A DNA stretch of 64,000 nucleotides. Origin: Sphingopyxis sp. 113P3 (GTDB lineage Bacteria > Pseudomonadota > Alphaproteobacteria > Sphingomonadales > Sphingomonadaceae). Of this stretch, positions 50,804-59,904 are shown piece by piece; positions within the stretch are counted from its first letter, which is position 1, and each line of letters opens with the position of its first letter. The notes under the pieces are model-generated. The model did not search any database. It saw only the letters and a program-made list of their open reading frames with translations, and had not been told where the DNA came from. Position numbers and translations under genes: made by a program. The stretch covers positions 963,501 through 1,027,500 of the forward strand of contig NZ_CP009452.1 in NCBI RefSeq assembly GCF_001278035.1, given 5' to 3'.

Positions 50804-52455
50804 TGAATCGCGGTCTTCTCGCCGCCTTGGGCGATCCCGGCCTTGTCGCCAGGGTAAATGGGGCCGCAAGAGTACACGGGCTTAAGCGGATCGAATTTGA
50901 TCGCGACTTTCATCTCTTTGCGGGACCGGGGCTACACCGCGAGCGGGTCGGAGACGGCGCGGTCATCCTCGGCGAGTGCTTTCCCCCGCTGTCGGGCAGC
51001 TGCGATGCGGGCAGCGGCTGGGGGTCGTGGCTTTCCTTCCGCCTAATAGCGTCGGGATCGTTGGGAGTGGCCCGCGCTGCGTTGACTGGTCTGCCGCTCT
51101 ACTGGGCGTCTTGTGATGCTGGTCTGGTGTTTTTTTCGCACCTTGAGTTGGCGCTCGCCGCGGGCATTGCGCCGTGTCTCGACATCGACTTTCTTCGCCA
51201 CCAGCTTGCCTACCAAAATCTGAGAACAGAGCGCACTGGGATTGTCGACGTCCGTGAGTTGCTTCCCGGAATGAGCCTTGTCGCATCGAACAAGGATGTG
51301 AAAATAAGCTGTGACTGGTCGCCTTGGCGCTTCGCCGCGTTGGCGCATTCACGTGGCAGCGCCGCGCTCGAAATCGAACACACGATCGATGCCTGCGTCG
51401 CGGCCTGGGCGGCGAGCCGGCCAGAAATACTGCTTGAACTTTCAGGCGGGCTCGACAGCTCGATTGTGGCGGCGGCACTTTCCGCTTCGGGAGCGCGCTT
51501 CGGCGCTATCAATGTAGCGACATCAAGCCCCGACGGTGATGAGCGGCGATATGCGCGGGCGGTCGCAGCGTGCCTCGGAATAGGGGTTGCTGAAGTTCTC
51601 CATGCCCCTGGAATCGACGATCTGGACCAACCCCCCGCCTTTCCAAGCCCTCGCCCTTCGAGTTTCGGGGCGCTGTTGGGTGTTGATACGGCGCTCGGCT
51701 CTGCCGCGTCAGCAGGCGCCAGCCTGTTCAGCGGCATTGGCGGCGACAATGTCTTCGCGCTGAACCGCTCGGTCGCCCCCGTTCTTGACGCCCTTCAATT
51801 GCGGGGCCCCGGACAGACCGCACTCCTGTCCCTCGTCGATCTCGCCCGCCTGGCCAATGTCAGCGTCTGGCACGCGCTCCGCTTGTGTATGCGGCAATGG
51901 CGACGCGGGACTCCAGCCACCTGGCCGCGAGGGGAGGATTATGTGCCGCCCGGCGCCTTGGCAAGCGAACCCTTTTCGCATCCGTGGGACGCTGGGGCCC
52001 ACCAGGCGCCATACGGTAAACGGCTCCAGGTACAAGCAATCCGGCGGATACTCGACTTTCTTGATCGACCGGCGCGCTGGTACGACCGTGATGTCGTTGC
52101 GCCGCTGCTCTCACAGCCGGTTGTCGAACTCTGCCTTTCGATTCCAAGCTGGGATTGGATCGCTGGCGGACACGATCGGGCTGCGGCGCGCGCGGCCTTC
52201 GCGAACCGGCTTCCCTCCGAGGTTGCGTGGCGGCGAGGAAAAGGACGGCTCGAGACGATGTGCGCGCAAATTTTTATTGGTCAGCGGGCGACAATCCGTG
52301 AGCTTCTCCTCGAGGGCCGCCTTGCGCGCGAGGGGTTGGTCGACCGCGAAAGGGCGGAAGCCTATCTTGCACGCGATAGGATTGATGGCGACTATGACTA
52401 TTTCCGGCTTCTGGAGCTCGCCGACATCGAGCGCTGGATCGCCTCGCTACCCTGA
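50803..52455 (+). CDS. lasso-peptide macrolactam synthetase (C protein)
   Basis: A 550-residue asparagine-synthetase homologue. The N-terminal glutaminase-like region lacks the catalytic Cys2. The ATP-pyrophosphatase domain has SGGLDSS at residues 214-220 and SGIGGDN at 310-316. It adenylates Glu8 of the core and joins it to Gly1. The ATG overlaps the B stop (TGATG). The last 58 nt overlap the convergent isopeptidase gene. Its final ~50 residues (LEGRLAREGLVDRERAEAYL ... YDYFRLLELADIERWI) are the part duplicated as a remnant at 57527-57703. Confidence 0.93.
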   Translation: MNRGLLAALGDPGLVARVNGAARVHGLKRIEFDRDFHLFAGPGLHRERVGDGAVILGECFPPLSGSCDAGSGWGSWLSFRLIASGSLGVARAALTGLPLYWASCDAGLVFFSHLELALAAGIAPCLDIDFLRHQLAYQNLRTERTGIVDVRELLPGMSLVASNKDVKISCDWSPWRFAALAHSRGSAALEIEHTIDACVAAWAASRPEILLELSGGLDSSIVAAALSASGARFGAINVATSSPDGDERRYARAVAACLGIGVAEVLHAPGIDDLDQPPAFPSPRPSSFGALLGVDTALGSAASAGASLFSGIGGDNVFALNRSVAPVLDALQLRGPGQTALLSLVDLARLANVSVWHALRLCMRQWRRGTPATWPRGEDYVPPGALASEPFSHPWDAGAHQAPYGKRLQVQAIRRILDFLDRPARWYDRDVVAPLLSQPVVELCLSIPSWDWIAGGHDRAAARAAFANRLPSEVAWRRGKGRLETMCAQIFIGQRATIRELLLEGRLAREGLVDRERAEAYLARDRIDGDYDYFRLLELADIERWIASLP

Positions 52456-54380
52456 CTGTGAGGCTCGGAGCCAAGTTTGGACCAGCGGTGATATTGACTC
52501 GCCTTTTCAGGGTCGGGATCGACATAATCCTGCAGCCAGAAACGGAACCAGTCGAGGTTTCGCTGATAAACGGCAAGCTTCTGACGCGGCTCGGTCTTGA
52601 TATGCGACGCAAAGGGGAATGCATGTGCTTCACCCATTTGCGAGGCAGTAAGCCGCGCGATGAGCTCGGGTGATTGTCGCGCTTCCTGCTCGGGCATCTG
52701 CATGAGAATTGGCACCTTGATTTTATCGACATTGAGCGCGGGGGATAGAAAGCGCCAACGCACCGGGTCTGACCCAGGGGGGCCAAGGTTCCAATAGTGG
52801 TGCAGGTTGTTCCGGAACATGTCCCGGCCAATTCCCGCGTTGAACCAATAATAGGACGGTTCGAGCTGGACCGACGCAATCGACGCGGCTCGAAGCAGAT
52901 CGCTGTGGATAGCCACCCACATCGTGACCTCGCTACCGAAACTGAGGCCGCCCATCCCGACGCGCGTGGAATCGACGAGTCCTCGTTTGTGGAGCTCTGT
53001 AATCGCGGCGCGCACAACCGCGAGCCCCAACTCGTAGCGCGCCTCGGGCGCGTTGCCCGGATGGGGTAACGAATTGATGCAGAGCGCGGCGATGCCGCTC
53101 GCGGCGAGTGCGCGGAGGGGCCATTCATCGCCGAGCCCCCCGCGCAAATAACCCACGCAGCGATAATAGGTCACGAAAAGCGGCAGCCGCCCGGGGATCT
53201 TCGGGCGCACGAGCCAGCCCGACGCGCGGCTGCCGCCCACCGTCCAGTCGATTGCTTCGGTGAGAAGTTCTGGCTGGTTCGGTAGCTTGTTTGGCTGATC
53301 GAGAATCTGCTGGGTACCATCAGCGAGATCGATACGGAGGAGATGCGGAGGTGTTGCTGCATTCTCGGCGACGCAGAAAAGGGCATTGGTCGAGGGCGCG
53401 CAGGAAGTTCGCTCGTCACGTCCGCCTGTCAGTGTGCCATCGCTTGCCGCGAGCTCTCGCAGCGTCGGCGCCGCGGGATCCCACAGAAAGATGCGCTGGC
53501 GCATGCGGCGGTCCCGCGTCGTCAGCACGAGCCGACCCTCGGCGGTCTCGGCCCAGCTCCACAGTCGCTCGTGACCGGGTTGATGACACGGCTCCTCGTC
53601 AACGCAGATCGAATGCGCCGCTAGCCCGGCACGTGCGCGTGCCGGAAGCGGCCGTGGCGGCGCGGACGTGAGTTGCCGTGCTTCGCCGGGGCTTGCCTTC
53701 CGGTCGACGTCGGTCCCGGGAACGTGGACCAAGACTTGACGCTCTTGGCGCGCCAGCAGCGGCTCGCGGTCGAACCAGTTGCCACTCAAGCGCTGGCTCG
53801 CGGGCCGTCCGGCGATTATCGCCCCGCGGTAGAGGGTCTGTGCAAGATCGACGCGAGGACCGATCAAGATACCAGTATCTCGCTCGCGCTCTTCTGCGCG
53901 AACAATCTCGGCGCGCGAGGGTCCCACCTCGTAGATGATGGAGCCGTCCGCTCGAACCGCGAAGCGCTCGATGTCGCTATCGACGAGGAGGAAGGGTGCG
54001 AGAGTGCCGCCCCCGGGGGTCGCCGTCCAGAGTCCGGCAGTGCCGTCCACGCGCGCGACCAGGTAGAAGCGACTGCTGTCGCCCGCCCACTTCGCGGCGC
54101 CCGGCTCGATCAGCCCTGTCCCGTCCCAACTCGCCGCCCCGCCATCGCCTATACGCACCGGAGGTTCGCTTCCGTCGGTTTTCACGAGGTACCAGGCGAG
54201 ATCGATTCGACCCGTTACCGTTGAGGGACGCTCGCGACGATAGAGGAGCCAACGTCCGTCCGGAGACGGGTGGAGGCTTGAGAAGTCGGTCATCTCGACA
54301 AGCTCACGCGGACTCGTCTGCGCCAAGGCTGGTGTGGCGACAAGCAGGAATGCCATCGCCCAGCAAGAGCAGTTCACCAT
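52398..54380 (-). CDS. lasso-peptide isopeptidase, copy 1
   Basis: A 660-residue S9-family protein with a signal peptide (MAFLLVATPALAQ), an N-terminal beta-propeller (about 30-390) and an alpha/beta hydrolase domain. The nucleophile is Ser480 in GGLSFGSEV; His593 lies in FASHIKTEPRQK, and an acidic pair in MPEQEAR (563-568) is in the expected acid position. It matches AtxE-type isopeptidases, which open the macrolactam of the threaded peptide. It overlaps the receptor gene upstream by 7 nt and the cyclase 3' end by 58 nt. Confidence 0.9.
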   Translation of the reverse strand: MVNCSCWAMAFLLVATPALAQTSPRELVEMTDFSSLHPSPDGRWLLYRRERPSTVTGRIDLAWYLVKTDGSEPPVRIGDGGAASWDGTGLIEPGAAKWAGDSSRFYLVARVDGTAGLWTATPGGGTLAPFLLVDSDIERFAVRADGSIIYEVGPSRAEIVRAEERERDTGILIGPRVDLAQTLYRGAIIAGRPASQRLSGNWFDREPLLARQERQVLVHVPGTDVDRKASPGEARQLTSAPPRPLPARARAGLAAHSICVDEEPCHQPGHERLWSWAETAEGRLVLTTRDRRMRQRIFLWDPAAPTLRELAASDGTLTGGRDERTSCAPSTNALFCVAENAATPPHLLRIDLADGTQQILDQPNKLPNQPELLTEAIDWTVGGSRASGWLVRPKIPGRLPLFVTYYRCVGYLRGGLGDEWPLRALAASGIAALCINSLPHPGNAPEARYELGLAVVRAAITELHKRGLVDSTRVGMGGLSFGSEVTMWVAIHSDLLRAASIASVQLEPSYYWFNAGIGRDMFRNNLHHYWNLGPPGSDPVRWRFLSPALNVDKIKVPILMQMPEQEARQSPELIARLTASQMGEAHAFPFASHIKTEPRQKLAVYQRNLDWFRFWLQDYVDPDPEKASQYHRWSKLGSEPHSQGSEAIQRSMSASSRSRK

Positions 54381-57280
54381 CGGACCTTAGCCTGCAGCGA
54401 TATCATGCGCCCGATCGGGTTCGCCTTCTCCGGGTCATAGGCGAGCGCCGACGTGTTGGTCCGGTTGTTCACATATGGCGGATCCTTGTCGAACAGATTG
54501 AGTATCGAAAGAGCCAGAGTGACCCCGCGCGTATCCGCATCGCCAATTTGCTGTGAGAGCGTCAGGTCTGCCGTCGTCCATGGCGCGACCGCTTCGGGGA
54601 TCGCGGGAATCTGGTTGCGGTATCCGCCGGTGTAGTTGACGAACACCGTCGCCGCGAAGCCGTCCTTGGACCAACCGGCGCGGCCGCGGAGCCGCCATTT
54701 TACGGGGTTTGCAAATGTTCCCACGACATCGGCCGGCGCTGTGCCCGGCGTGAGTTGACGATCGATCTTCAGAATCCTGCTTCCACTGAGGCCGAAATCG
54801 AGCGCGGCGCTCCCGAACCGCGGAGCATAGCCGACGTCAAAGTCGAGCCCGGTCTGGTGCACCGCAGAGAGATTGCGAACCTGGCCGTCGAGAATCGCGT
54901 CGACATCGCCTGAGGCAAGGCCGAGCGGATTGGTGAAGGTCGGGAAGTTAAAATAATAATCGACGAGCTCAGGTGACGGATTATCAATGACCACGCCGCC
55001 GAACTGCCCGCGATCGGTAAGGAAGCGGGCATAATCTTCACTTACCGATCCGATGCGGTCACGATAATCGACATTATAATAGGTGAACGATGCTTTAAGC
55101 GCCGGGATTTTACGCGGCGCAATATCGAACCCCGCCGTCCAGGTGGTCGCGCGCTCAGGTTTGATGTTCGGCCCATAGCCAAACAATGCGATGACTCGCG
55201 CGGTGCCCGACGGCGACGTAGGGTCTGCGACTGTAAGGGTGGTGTAGAGCGAAACCGAGGGACCGATAAGTTCGTCGAACGCCGGCGCACGGAACGAGGT
55301 GCCGTAGCTCGCGCGTAAAGCGACTCCCACCACCGGCTCCCAGCGCAGGCCGATCTTGGGATTGGTTGTGGTGCCGACGTCGCTATAATCCTCGATGCGT
55401 CCCGCGAGCGAGAGATCAAGGCGTCGCGCGCCGGGCATTTCATTCGCCTCGCCGATGAGTGGAAATAGCAATTCCGCATAGGCCGAACGGACATGACGTG
55501 GTCCGGGAAGTCCCCTGAGCGGCGTAAGGCGCGCCTCCGGAAAGCTGAGGTCATTGAATGTTGCGTTTCGGTACCGCTCGCGCCGGTACTCGGCTCCGAT
55601 TGCCAAACGGGCATCCCCGCCCGGAAGTGCCATTAGGGGTCCGTCTGCCCTGATGGCCCCGGACCAGCTTTCATAGTCGTCGCGCGAGCCGATGCTACCG
55701 CGAATCTGGGCAATCGTAGCCCGACTGTTCGCGCTGCCATCACCGAAGACATTGAAAGAACTATTGGGGTCGGGATCCGCGATAGCTGCGGCAAGTCGGG
55801 ATCGGTTGGGAATGTTGAGGCTGTCGCTGCGCCCTTTCTGGCGGCCATAGGCTCCGCCAAGCTGAATGCGCCAAGCGCCGAGCTGCCGTTCGAACCCGAC
55901 TGCGGCGGTGATTCCTCGAACCCGGCCAGTATTGATTGGGGCTCCGAGGTCGTTTGCAAAATTATAGCTCACGGTTACCGGCGCGCCGGTCCCGATTGGG
56001 TCAACGTAAAATGGGTTCGTAGGCGCAACGCGAACTGGGCTCAGATATTCGCCGAGCCCGATCTTGCGGTAGCGACGCTCTACGGCCAAGAGGCGCGCAT
56101 TGACGGTCAGATGGTTACCGACATCGAAAGATCCTGCTGCATAAAGGCTATGAATGCGCTGACGTGGCAGCAGATCGCTCGCGGAGCGCCGGTCACCGAG
56201 GTTGCGCGTGTCGGGCGCCAACTGGTCCGCTCGGAGCGCGCTGCCGTCCTGACCGGATGGAATCGCAAATGTCCGCCCGTTTTCGGCCGTAATCGTGCCC
56301 GGAACGGCGAAAAGGGAGCGATAATCCGGTCCGCCCCACCGGCTCAAATCTTCAGTGGCGAAAGAGCGATCCGCCGCGGCAAGCGCGCCGCGCTGGCTGA
56401 ATTGATACGCAAGCACGAGATGCCCGCGACTCCAGCTCTTGCCGAAGAGCTGCGCAAACAGCGTCTCGCCGAGATCGCCGTCGGCGCTCCCCCTGCGCAG
56501 TGTGGTCTCGGCTCCCTCGAAATCATTCCGCAAGCGGATATTGACCACCCCTGCGACAGCGTCCGCGCCATATATTGCGGATGCACCGTCCGTCAGCACC
56601 TCCATTCGGTCGATCGCGCTCACTGGAATCAACGAGATGTCGGCAAAAACGCCGCCCAGCCCGCCGAGTGCGGGTCGGCTCCCGTCGATCAGTACCAGCG
56701 TCGAGGAGGGGCCCAGGCCTCGTAGATTTATGCTCGCAGCGTAGGTGCCGTCGGTTCCGGCCCCGTTGCGCGTCGTCGCACCCAGCGTCGCCTCGTTCGG
56801 GCCGCCGCCGAACGCTTGCGGAAGCGCCTGAAGTATTTGCTGCGCTGAATTCATACCGCTCTTCTCGATTGCGGCGCGATCAATCGTCGTGACTGGCGAC
56901 CCGATGGGTCCGGTCCCCCGGATGCGTGTGCCGGTGACGATGATCGCTGCATCGGTGTCGTCGGCGGGCGCCGATTTGACCCGCAGTACGAGCGTGTTGT
57001 CGACCCGTTCGGCGACGAGCCCAGTCCCGGCGAGAAGCCGGGTAAGCGCCGCATCGGGTGAGAGGCGGCCGCGAACGGCGCTGCTGCGCCGTCCCTCGAG
57101 AAGCTGCGAGGCGGCGATCACGTCGCGCCCCGTGGCCTCGGAGTAGGCGCGCAGCGCATCGGCGAGCCGCTGCGCAGGGATATTAAATTCGGTCTCTGCG
57201 GTCTGTGCCTTGGCGGTGGGGGCGCTAAGCGCAAGGCAGCTTCCGGTTGCCAGCAGAGCGGCCATAAAAATCGGTTTCAT
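54374..57280 (-). CDS. lasso-associated TonB receptor with STN signalling domain, copy 1
   Basis: A 968-residue receptor: signal peptide (FMAALLATGSCLALSAPTAKAQ), an STN domain (EFNIPAQRLADALRAYSEATGRDVIAASQLLEG, about 30-105), the TonB box AAIIVTGTRIRG, a plug (RIEV-like MEVLTDGASAIYGADAVAGVVNI), and a barrel ending in QAKVRW. The STN domain marks a transducer receptor that signals to a FecR anti-sigma factor. It should import the lasso peptide. Start ATG 57280 follows AGGGAGGG; an upstream ATG at 57301 shares this frame but contains the ribosome binding site. Confidence 0.9.
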   Translation of the reverse strand: MKPIFMAALLATGSCLALSAPTAKAQTAETEFNIPAQRLADALRAYSEATGRDVIAASQLLEGRRSSAVRGRLSPDAALTRLLAGTGLVAERVDNTLVLRVKSAPADDTDAAIIVTGTRIRGTGPIGSPVTTIDRAAIEKSGMNSAQQILQALPQAFGGGPNEATLGATTRNGAGTDGTYAASINLRGLGPSSTLVLIDGSRPALGGLGGVFADISLIPVSAIDRMEVLTDGASAIYGADAVAGVVNIRLRNDFEGAETTLRRGSADGDLGETLFAQLFGKSWSRGHLVLAYQFSQRGALAAADRSFATEDLSRWGGPDYRSLFAVPGTITAENGRTFAIPSGQDGSALRADQLAPDTRNLGDRRSASDLLPRQRIHSLYAAGSFDVGNHLTVNARLLAVERRYRKIGLGEYLSPVRVAPTNPFYVDPIGTGAPVTVSYNFANDLGAPINTGRVRGITAAVGFERQLGAWRIQLGGAYGRQKGRSDSLNIPNRSRLAAAIADPDPNSSFNVFGDGSANSRATIAQIRGSIGSRDDYESWSGAIRADGPLMALPGGDARLAIGAEYRRERYRNATFNDLSFPEARLTPLRGLPGPRHVRSAYAELLFPLIGEANEMPGARRLDLSLAGRIEDYSDVGTTTNPKIGLRWEPVVGVALRASYGTSFRAPAFDELIGPSVSLYTTLTVADPTSPSGTARVIALFGYGPNIKPERATTWTAGFDIAPRKIPALKASFTYYNVDYRDRIGSVSEDYARFLTDRGQFGGVVIDNPSPELVDYYFNFPTFTNPLGLASGDVDAILDGQVRNLSAVHQTGLDFDVGYAPRFGSAALDFGLSGSRILKIDRQLTPGTAPADVVGTFANPVKWRLRGRAGWSKDGFAATVFVNYTGGYRNQIPAIPEAVAPWTTADLTLSQQIGDADTRGVTLALSILNLFDKDPPYVNNRTNTSALAYDPEKANPIGRMISLQAKVRW

Positions 57281-57332
57281 CCATCCCTCCCTTGCAGCCA
57301 TGTACGGGCTGTTCGGGGGGCTCGATGACGCT

Positions 57333-57349
57333 GGGGGCATTCACCCCCC
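57333..57349 (-). other. GC hairpin between fecR remnant and receptor 1
   Basis: GGGGG (57333-57337) and CCCCC (57344-57348) flank a 6-nt loop. The same element occurs at 63450-63465 before receptor 2, so it was present before the duplication and may attenuate readthrough from fecR into the receptor gene. Confidence 0.45.
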
Positions 57350-57351
57350 AA

Positions 57352-57450
57352 AAATTTTTGTGGGCGCTCGAGGATCAGGGCGTCGGGACGCGAGATGACG
57401 ACAAAGCCGAACGCTGCTGCAAGCTTTGCGTGCTAGCGTCTGACCGACGC
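57352..57450 (-). pseudogene. 3' remnant of a second fecR
   Basis: The minus strand matches the last ~30 codons of the FecR gene at 63473: GGxGQTLARK, then after a one-base insertion (AAAG for AAG before CTT) AAAFGFVVISRPDALILERP, versus GGQALARKLAAALGLVVISRPDGLVLARP in the intact copy. The frameshift, loss of the stop and absence of the rest show it is dead. Similarity ends near 57450, marking the deletion junction side of fecR. Confidence 0.72.
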
Positions 57451-57526
57451 CTTGCTCGGCCTTCAACTCTCTCGGCTGGCGCGAGAGCAATAATGCGCCG
57501 GCCCTCCGACCTCGCCTAACGGTCCC

Positions 57527-57703
57527 GAGCTGAAAGGACGACTTCTTGGTGGACGGCTCGCATCTAAGGCTTTGATCGATTGCACTTCAATCGAACGCTA
57601 TTTGGCCTGCGATCTCGCGATTGGGAGCTTTGAATATTATCGCTTGCTCGAAATTGCCGATACCGAGCGATGGGTGCGTTCGGTCGAGGCGGAGTTCTCC
57701 TGA
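57527..57703 (+). pseudogene. C-terminal remnant of a second lasso cyclase
   Basis: The + strand frame ending at TGA 57701-57703 reads LLGGRLASKALIDCTSIERY then FEYYRLLEIADTERWVRSVE. This aligns over ~50 residues with the end of the cyclase at 50803-52455 (LLLEGRLAREGLVDRERAEAYL ... YDYFRLLELADIERWI). An in-frame TAA lies at 57491, and no ATP-pyrophosphatase domain precedes it. It overlaps isopeptidase 2 by 67 nt in the same convergent way as the intact pair, showing it was once a full gene. Confidence 0.85.
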
Positions 57704-59625
57704 CGACCGAGTTTTAGCCAGCGTCTATATTGTGCCGCTTTTGCGGGATCCGGATCAACGTCGCTGTTCAACCAAAAGCGAAACCAGTCGAGATTGCGCT
57801 CATAGACCGCGAGTTTCTGTCGAGGTTCGACCTTAACATGCGGGGCATAGGGGAAGATATGGGTTTCTCCCATGCGCGCGGTGGCCAGCCTGCTGACGAG
57901 CTCGATCGACAGACGGGCCTCCTGTTCGGGAAACTGCATCAGGATCGGCGCCTTGATCCGGTCGATGTTGCGCGCGGGCGAGAGCGCCTTCCATCGCGCG
58001 GGAGTTTCGTCGGGCGCGCCGAGATCCCATGTCTTGCGTAAGGTTTCGGCGAAGGTCTCGCGGCCGGGGCGCGCGTTGAACCAGTAATAGGCGGGCTCCA
58101 TCTGGACCGACGCGATCGATATCGCCTTGAGAAGATCGCTGTGCATCGCCGTCCACATCGTAACTTCGCTGCCGAAGCTGAGGCCGCCCATGCCGACCCG
58201 CGCCGCGTCGACGATCCCGCGGTCCGCGAGGAGTTCGACCGCCGCCTCGACCGCGGCGGTACCGCGCGCGTAGCGCTTGTTGCCGCCTTCCCCGGGCACC
58301 GCGTTGACGCAAAGCGCCGCGATCCCGTGCGCGGCCATTGCCCTGAGCGGCCATTCGTCGCCGACCCCGCCGCGCAGATAGCCAGCGCAATTATAATAGG
58401 TGACGAAGAGCGGCAGCCGTCCGGGGATCTTCGGGCGTATCAAGACGCCCGACGCACGGCTGCCGCTCACCTGCCACGCGATCGTTTCGACAAGGAGCCC
58501 ATCGCGGTCAGGATTGGGATAGGGGTTAGGAGAATCGATCACGCGCTTTTTGCCGCTCCAGTCGATCCGCACGAGGCGTGGCGGGATGTCGGGGGCGGCC
58601 TCGATGCAGAAGACGGCGCCGGTCACCGCGGCGCACGGGTCGAAATCGAATCGGCTCCCCGAAAGAAGCCCCGGGGACGATGCGAGCAGCTTCAGATCGC
58701 GCGTCGCGGCCGACCAGCTCAGAAGCGACTGGCGATAATCGGCGTCGCGAAGCGCGACCAGCGCGTCGCCCCCGGCGCGCGGCAGCCACCACGACAGGCG
58801 CGGCGCTTCGGCGGGGCACCCCAGCTTGGTCTTGCAGGCGCCCCGCGCTTCAACAGCGGTGCCGATATCGGTCGGGAGGTCGCTCGTGAGCAGCAGCCAC
58901 GAAGGGGGCGGCGGCGCGAGAAGCTCGGCCTCGCCTTCGGTCGCCGGCCGGGCGCTCCCATCCAGCGTGCGTGTTTCGATCTTGCGCGGTAGCGACGCAA
59001 GCAGCGGGGCGCGGTCGAACCAGTCGTTCGAAAATCGCTGGCTCGATCTTCGCCCCCTGATGAGCGCGCCGCGGAACAGCGGCTGGCCGAGATCGGTCCG
59101 GCCGTCAACAAGGATTCCGGTCTCGCGTTCGCTCACTTCGGTGCGCGCAATCAGATCGCGCGGGGGGCCCTCGCTTATGACGAGGGAACCGTCCGCGCAG
59201 AATGCAAAGGCTTCGATATCGCCTTCGCCCGCGGCGATCATTTTGAAGCCGGAACCATCGACAGGACTCGACCAGAGAGCGAGCTGTCCATCGATGAGCG
59301 CGCGTACGACAAGGTGCCGGCTGTCGGGCGACCACTTGGCCTCGCCCGGAACGACTACGCCGGCATCGTCCCACCATGCCTCGCCGGTGCGGCCGAGACT
59401 GCGCGGCGCAGCCGAGCCATCCGCAGGCACGATATACCAATCGACGTCAATCCGGTTTGTGAGTGTTGACGGGCGCTCGATCCGGTAGGCGATCCAATTG
59501 CCATCGGGTGATGCGACTAAACCCGAGATATCGGCGATTTCGGTGATCTCGCGCGGCGTCACCTGGCTGGCTGCGGGCGACCCAGCAACCAGCAGAGCCA
59601 TCAGCAGGGCGGCGCGGCTCACCAT
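57637..59625 (-). CDS. lasso-peptide isopeptidase, copy 2
   Basis: A 662-residue S9-type isopeptidase paralogous to 52398-54380. It has a signal peptide (LLMALLVAGSPAASQ), beta-propeller, GGLSFGSEV nucleophile elbow, FPEQEAR acid region, and His in YAPHVKVEPRQK; the DWFRFWL ... VDPDPAKAAQYRRW end is shared. It appears intact, but the cyclase beside it is a stub and its receptor is interrupted. It may now act on the product of the surviving cluster or be losing function. It overlaps receptor 2 by 7 nt, as in copy 1. Confidence 0.9.
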   Translation of the reverse strand: MVSRAALLMALLVAGSPAASQVTPREITEIADISGLVASPDGNWIAYRIERPSTLTNRIDVDWYIVPADGSAAPRSLGRTGEAWWDDAGVVVPGEAKWSPDSRHLVVRALIDGQLALWSSPVDGSGFKMIAAGEGDIEAFAFCADGSLVISEGPPRDLIARTEVSERETGILVDGRTDLGQPLFRGALIRGRRSSQRFSNDWFDRAPLLASLPRKIETRTLDGSARPATEGEAELLAPPPPSWLLLTSDLPTDIGTAVEARGACKTKLGCPAEAPRLSWWLPRAGGDALVALRDADYRQSLLSWSAATRDLKLLASSPGLLSGSRFDFDPCAAVTGAVFCIEAAPDIPPRLVRIDWSGKKRVIDSPNPYPNPDRDGLLVETIAWQVSGSRASGVLIRPKIPGRLPLFVTYYNCAGYLRGGVGDEWPLRAMAAHGIAALCVNAVPGEGGNKRYARGTAAVEAAVELLADRGIVDAARVGMGGLSFGSEVTMWTAMHSDLLKAISIASVQMEPAYYWFNARPGRETFAETLRKTWDLGAPDETPARWKALSPARNIDRIKAPILMQFPEQEARLSIELVSRLATARMGETHIFPYAPHVKVEPRQKLAVYERNLDWFRFWLNSDVDPDPAKAAQYRRWLKLGRQENSASTERTHRSVSAISSKR

Positions 59626-59904
59626 CGGATTACCGCCTGCACCGACATGATCCGACCGGTCGGGCTCGCCTTTTCGGGGTCATAGCCGAGCGCGGAGATC
59701 TGGCTCCTATTGTTTACATATGGCGGATCACGATCGAAGAGATTCTGGATTGCGAGCGCGAGCTGTAGGCCGCGCGCGTTCGCCGTGCCGGCCCCGGCGC
59801 CGATGCGCTGCGTCAAGGTCAGATCGGCCGTCATCCAAGATGCCACGCGGTCTATCGGCACGACGATCTGGTTGGTGTAGCCATCGGTATAGTTGACGAA
59901 TGCA

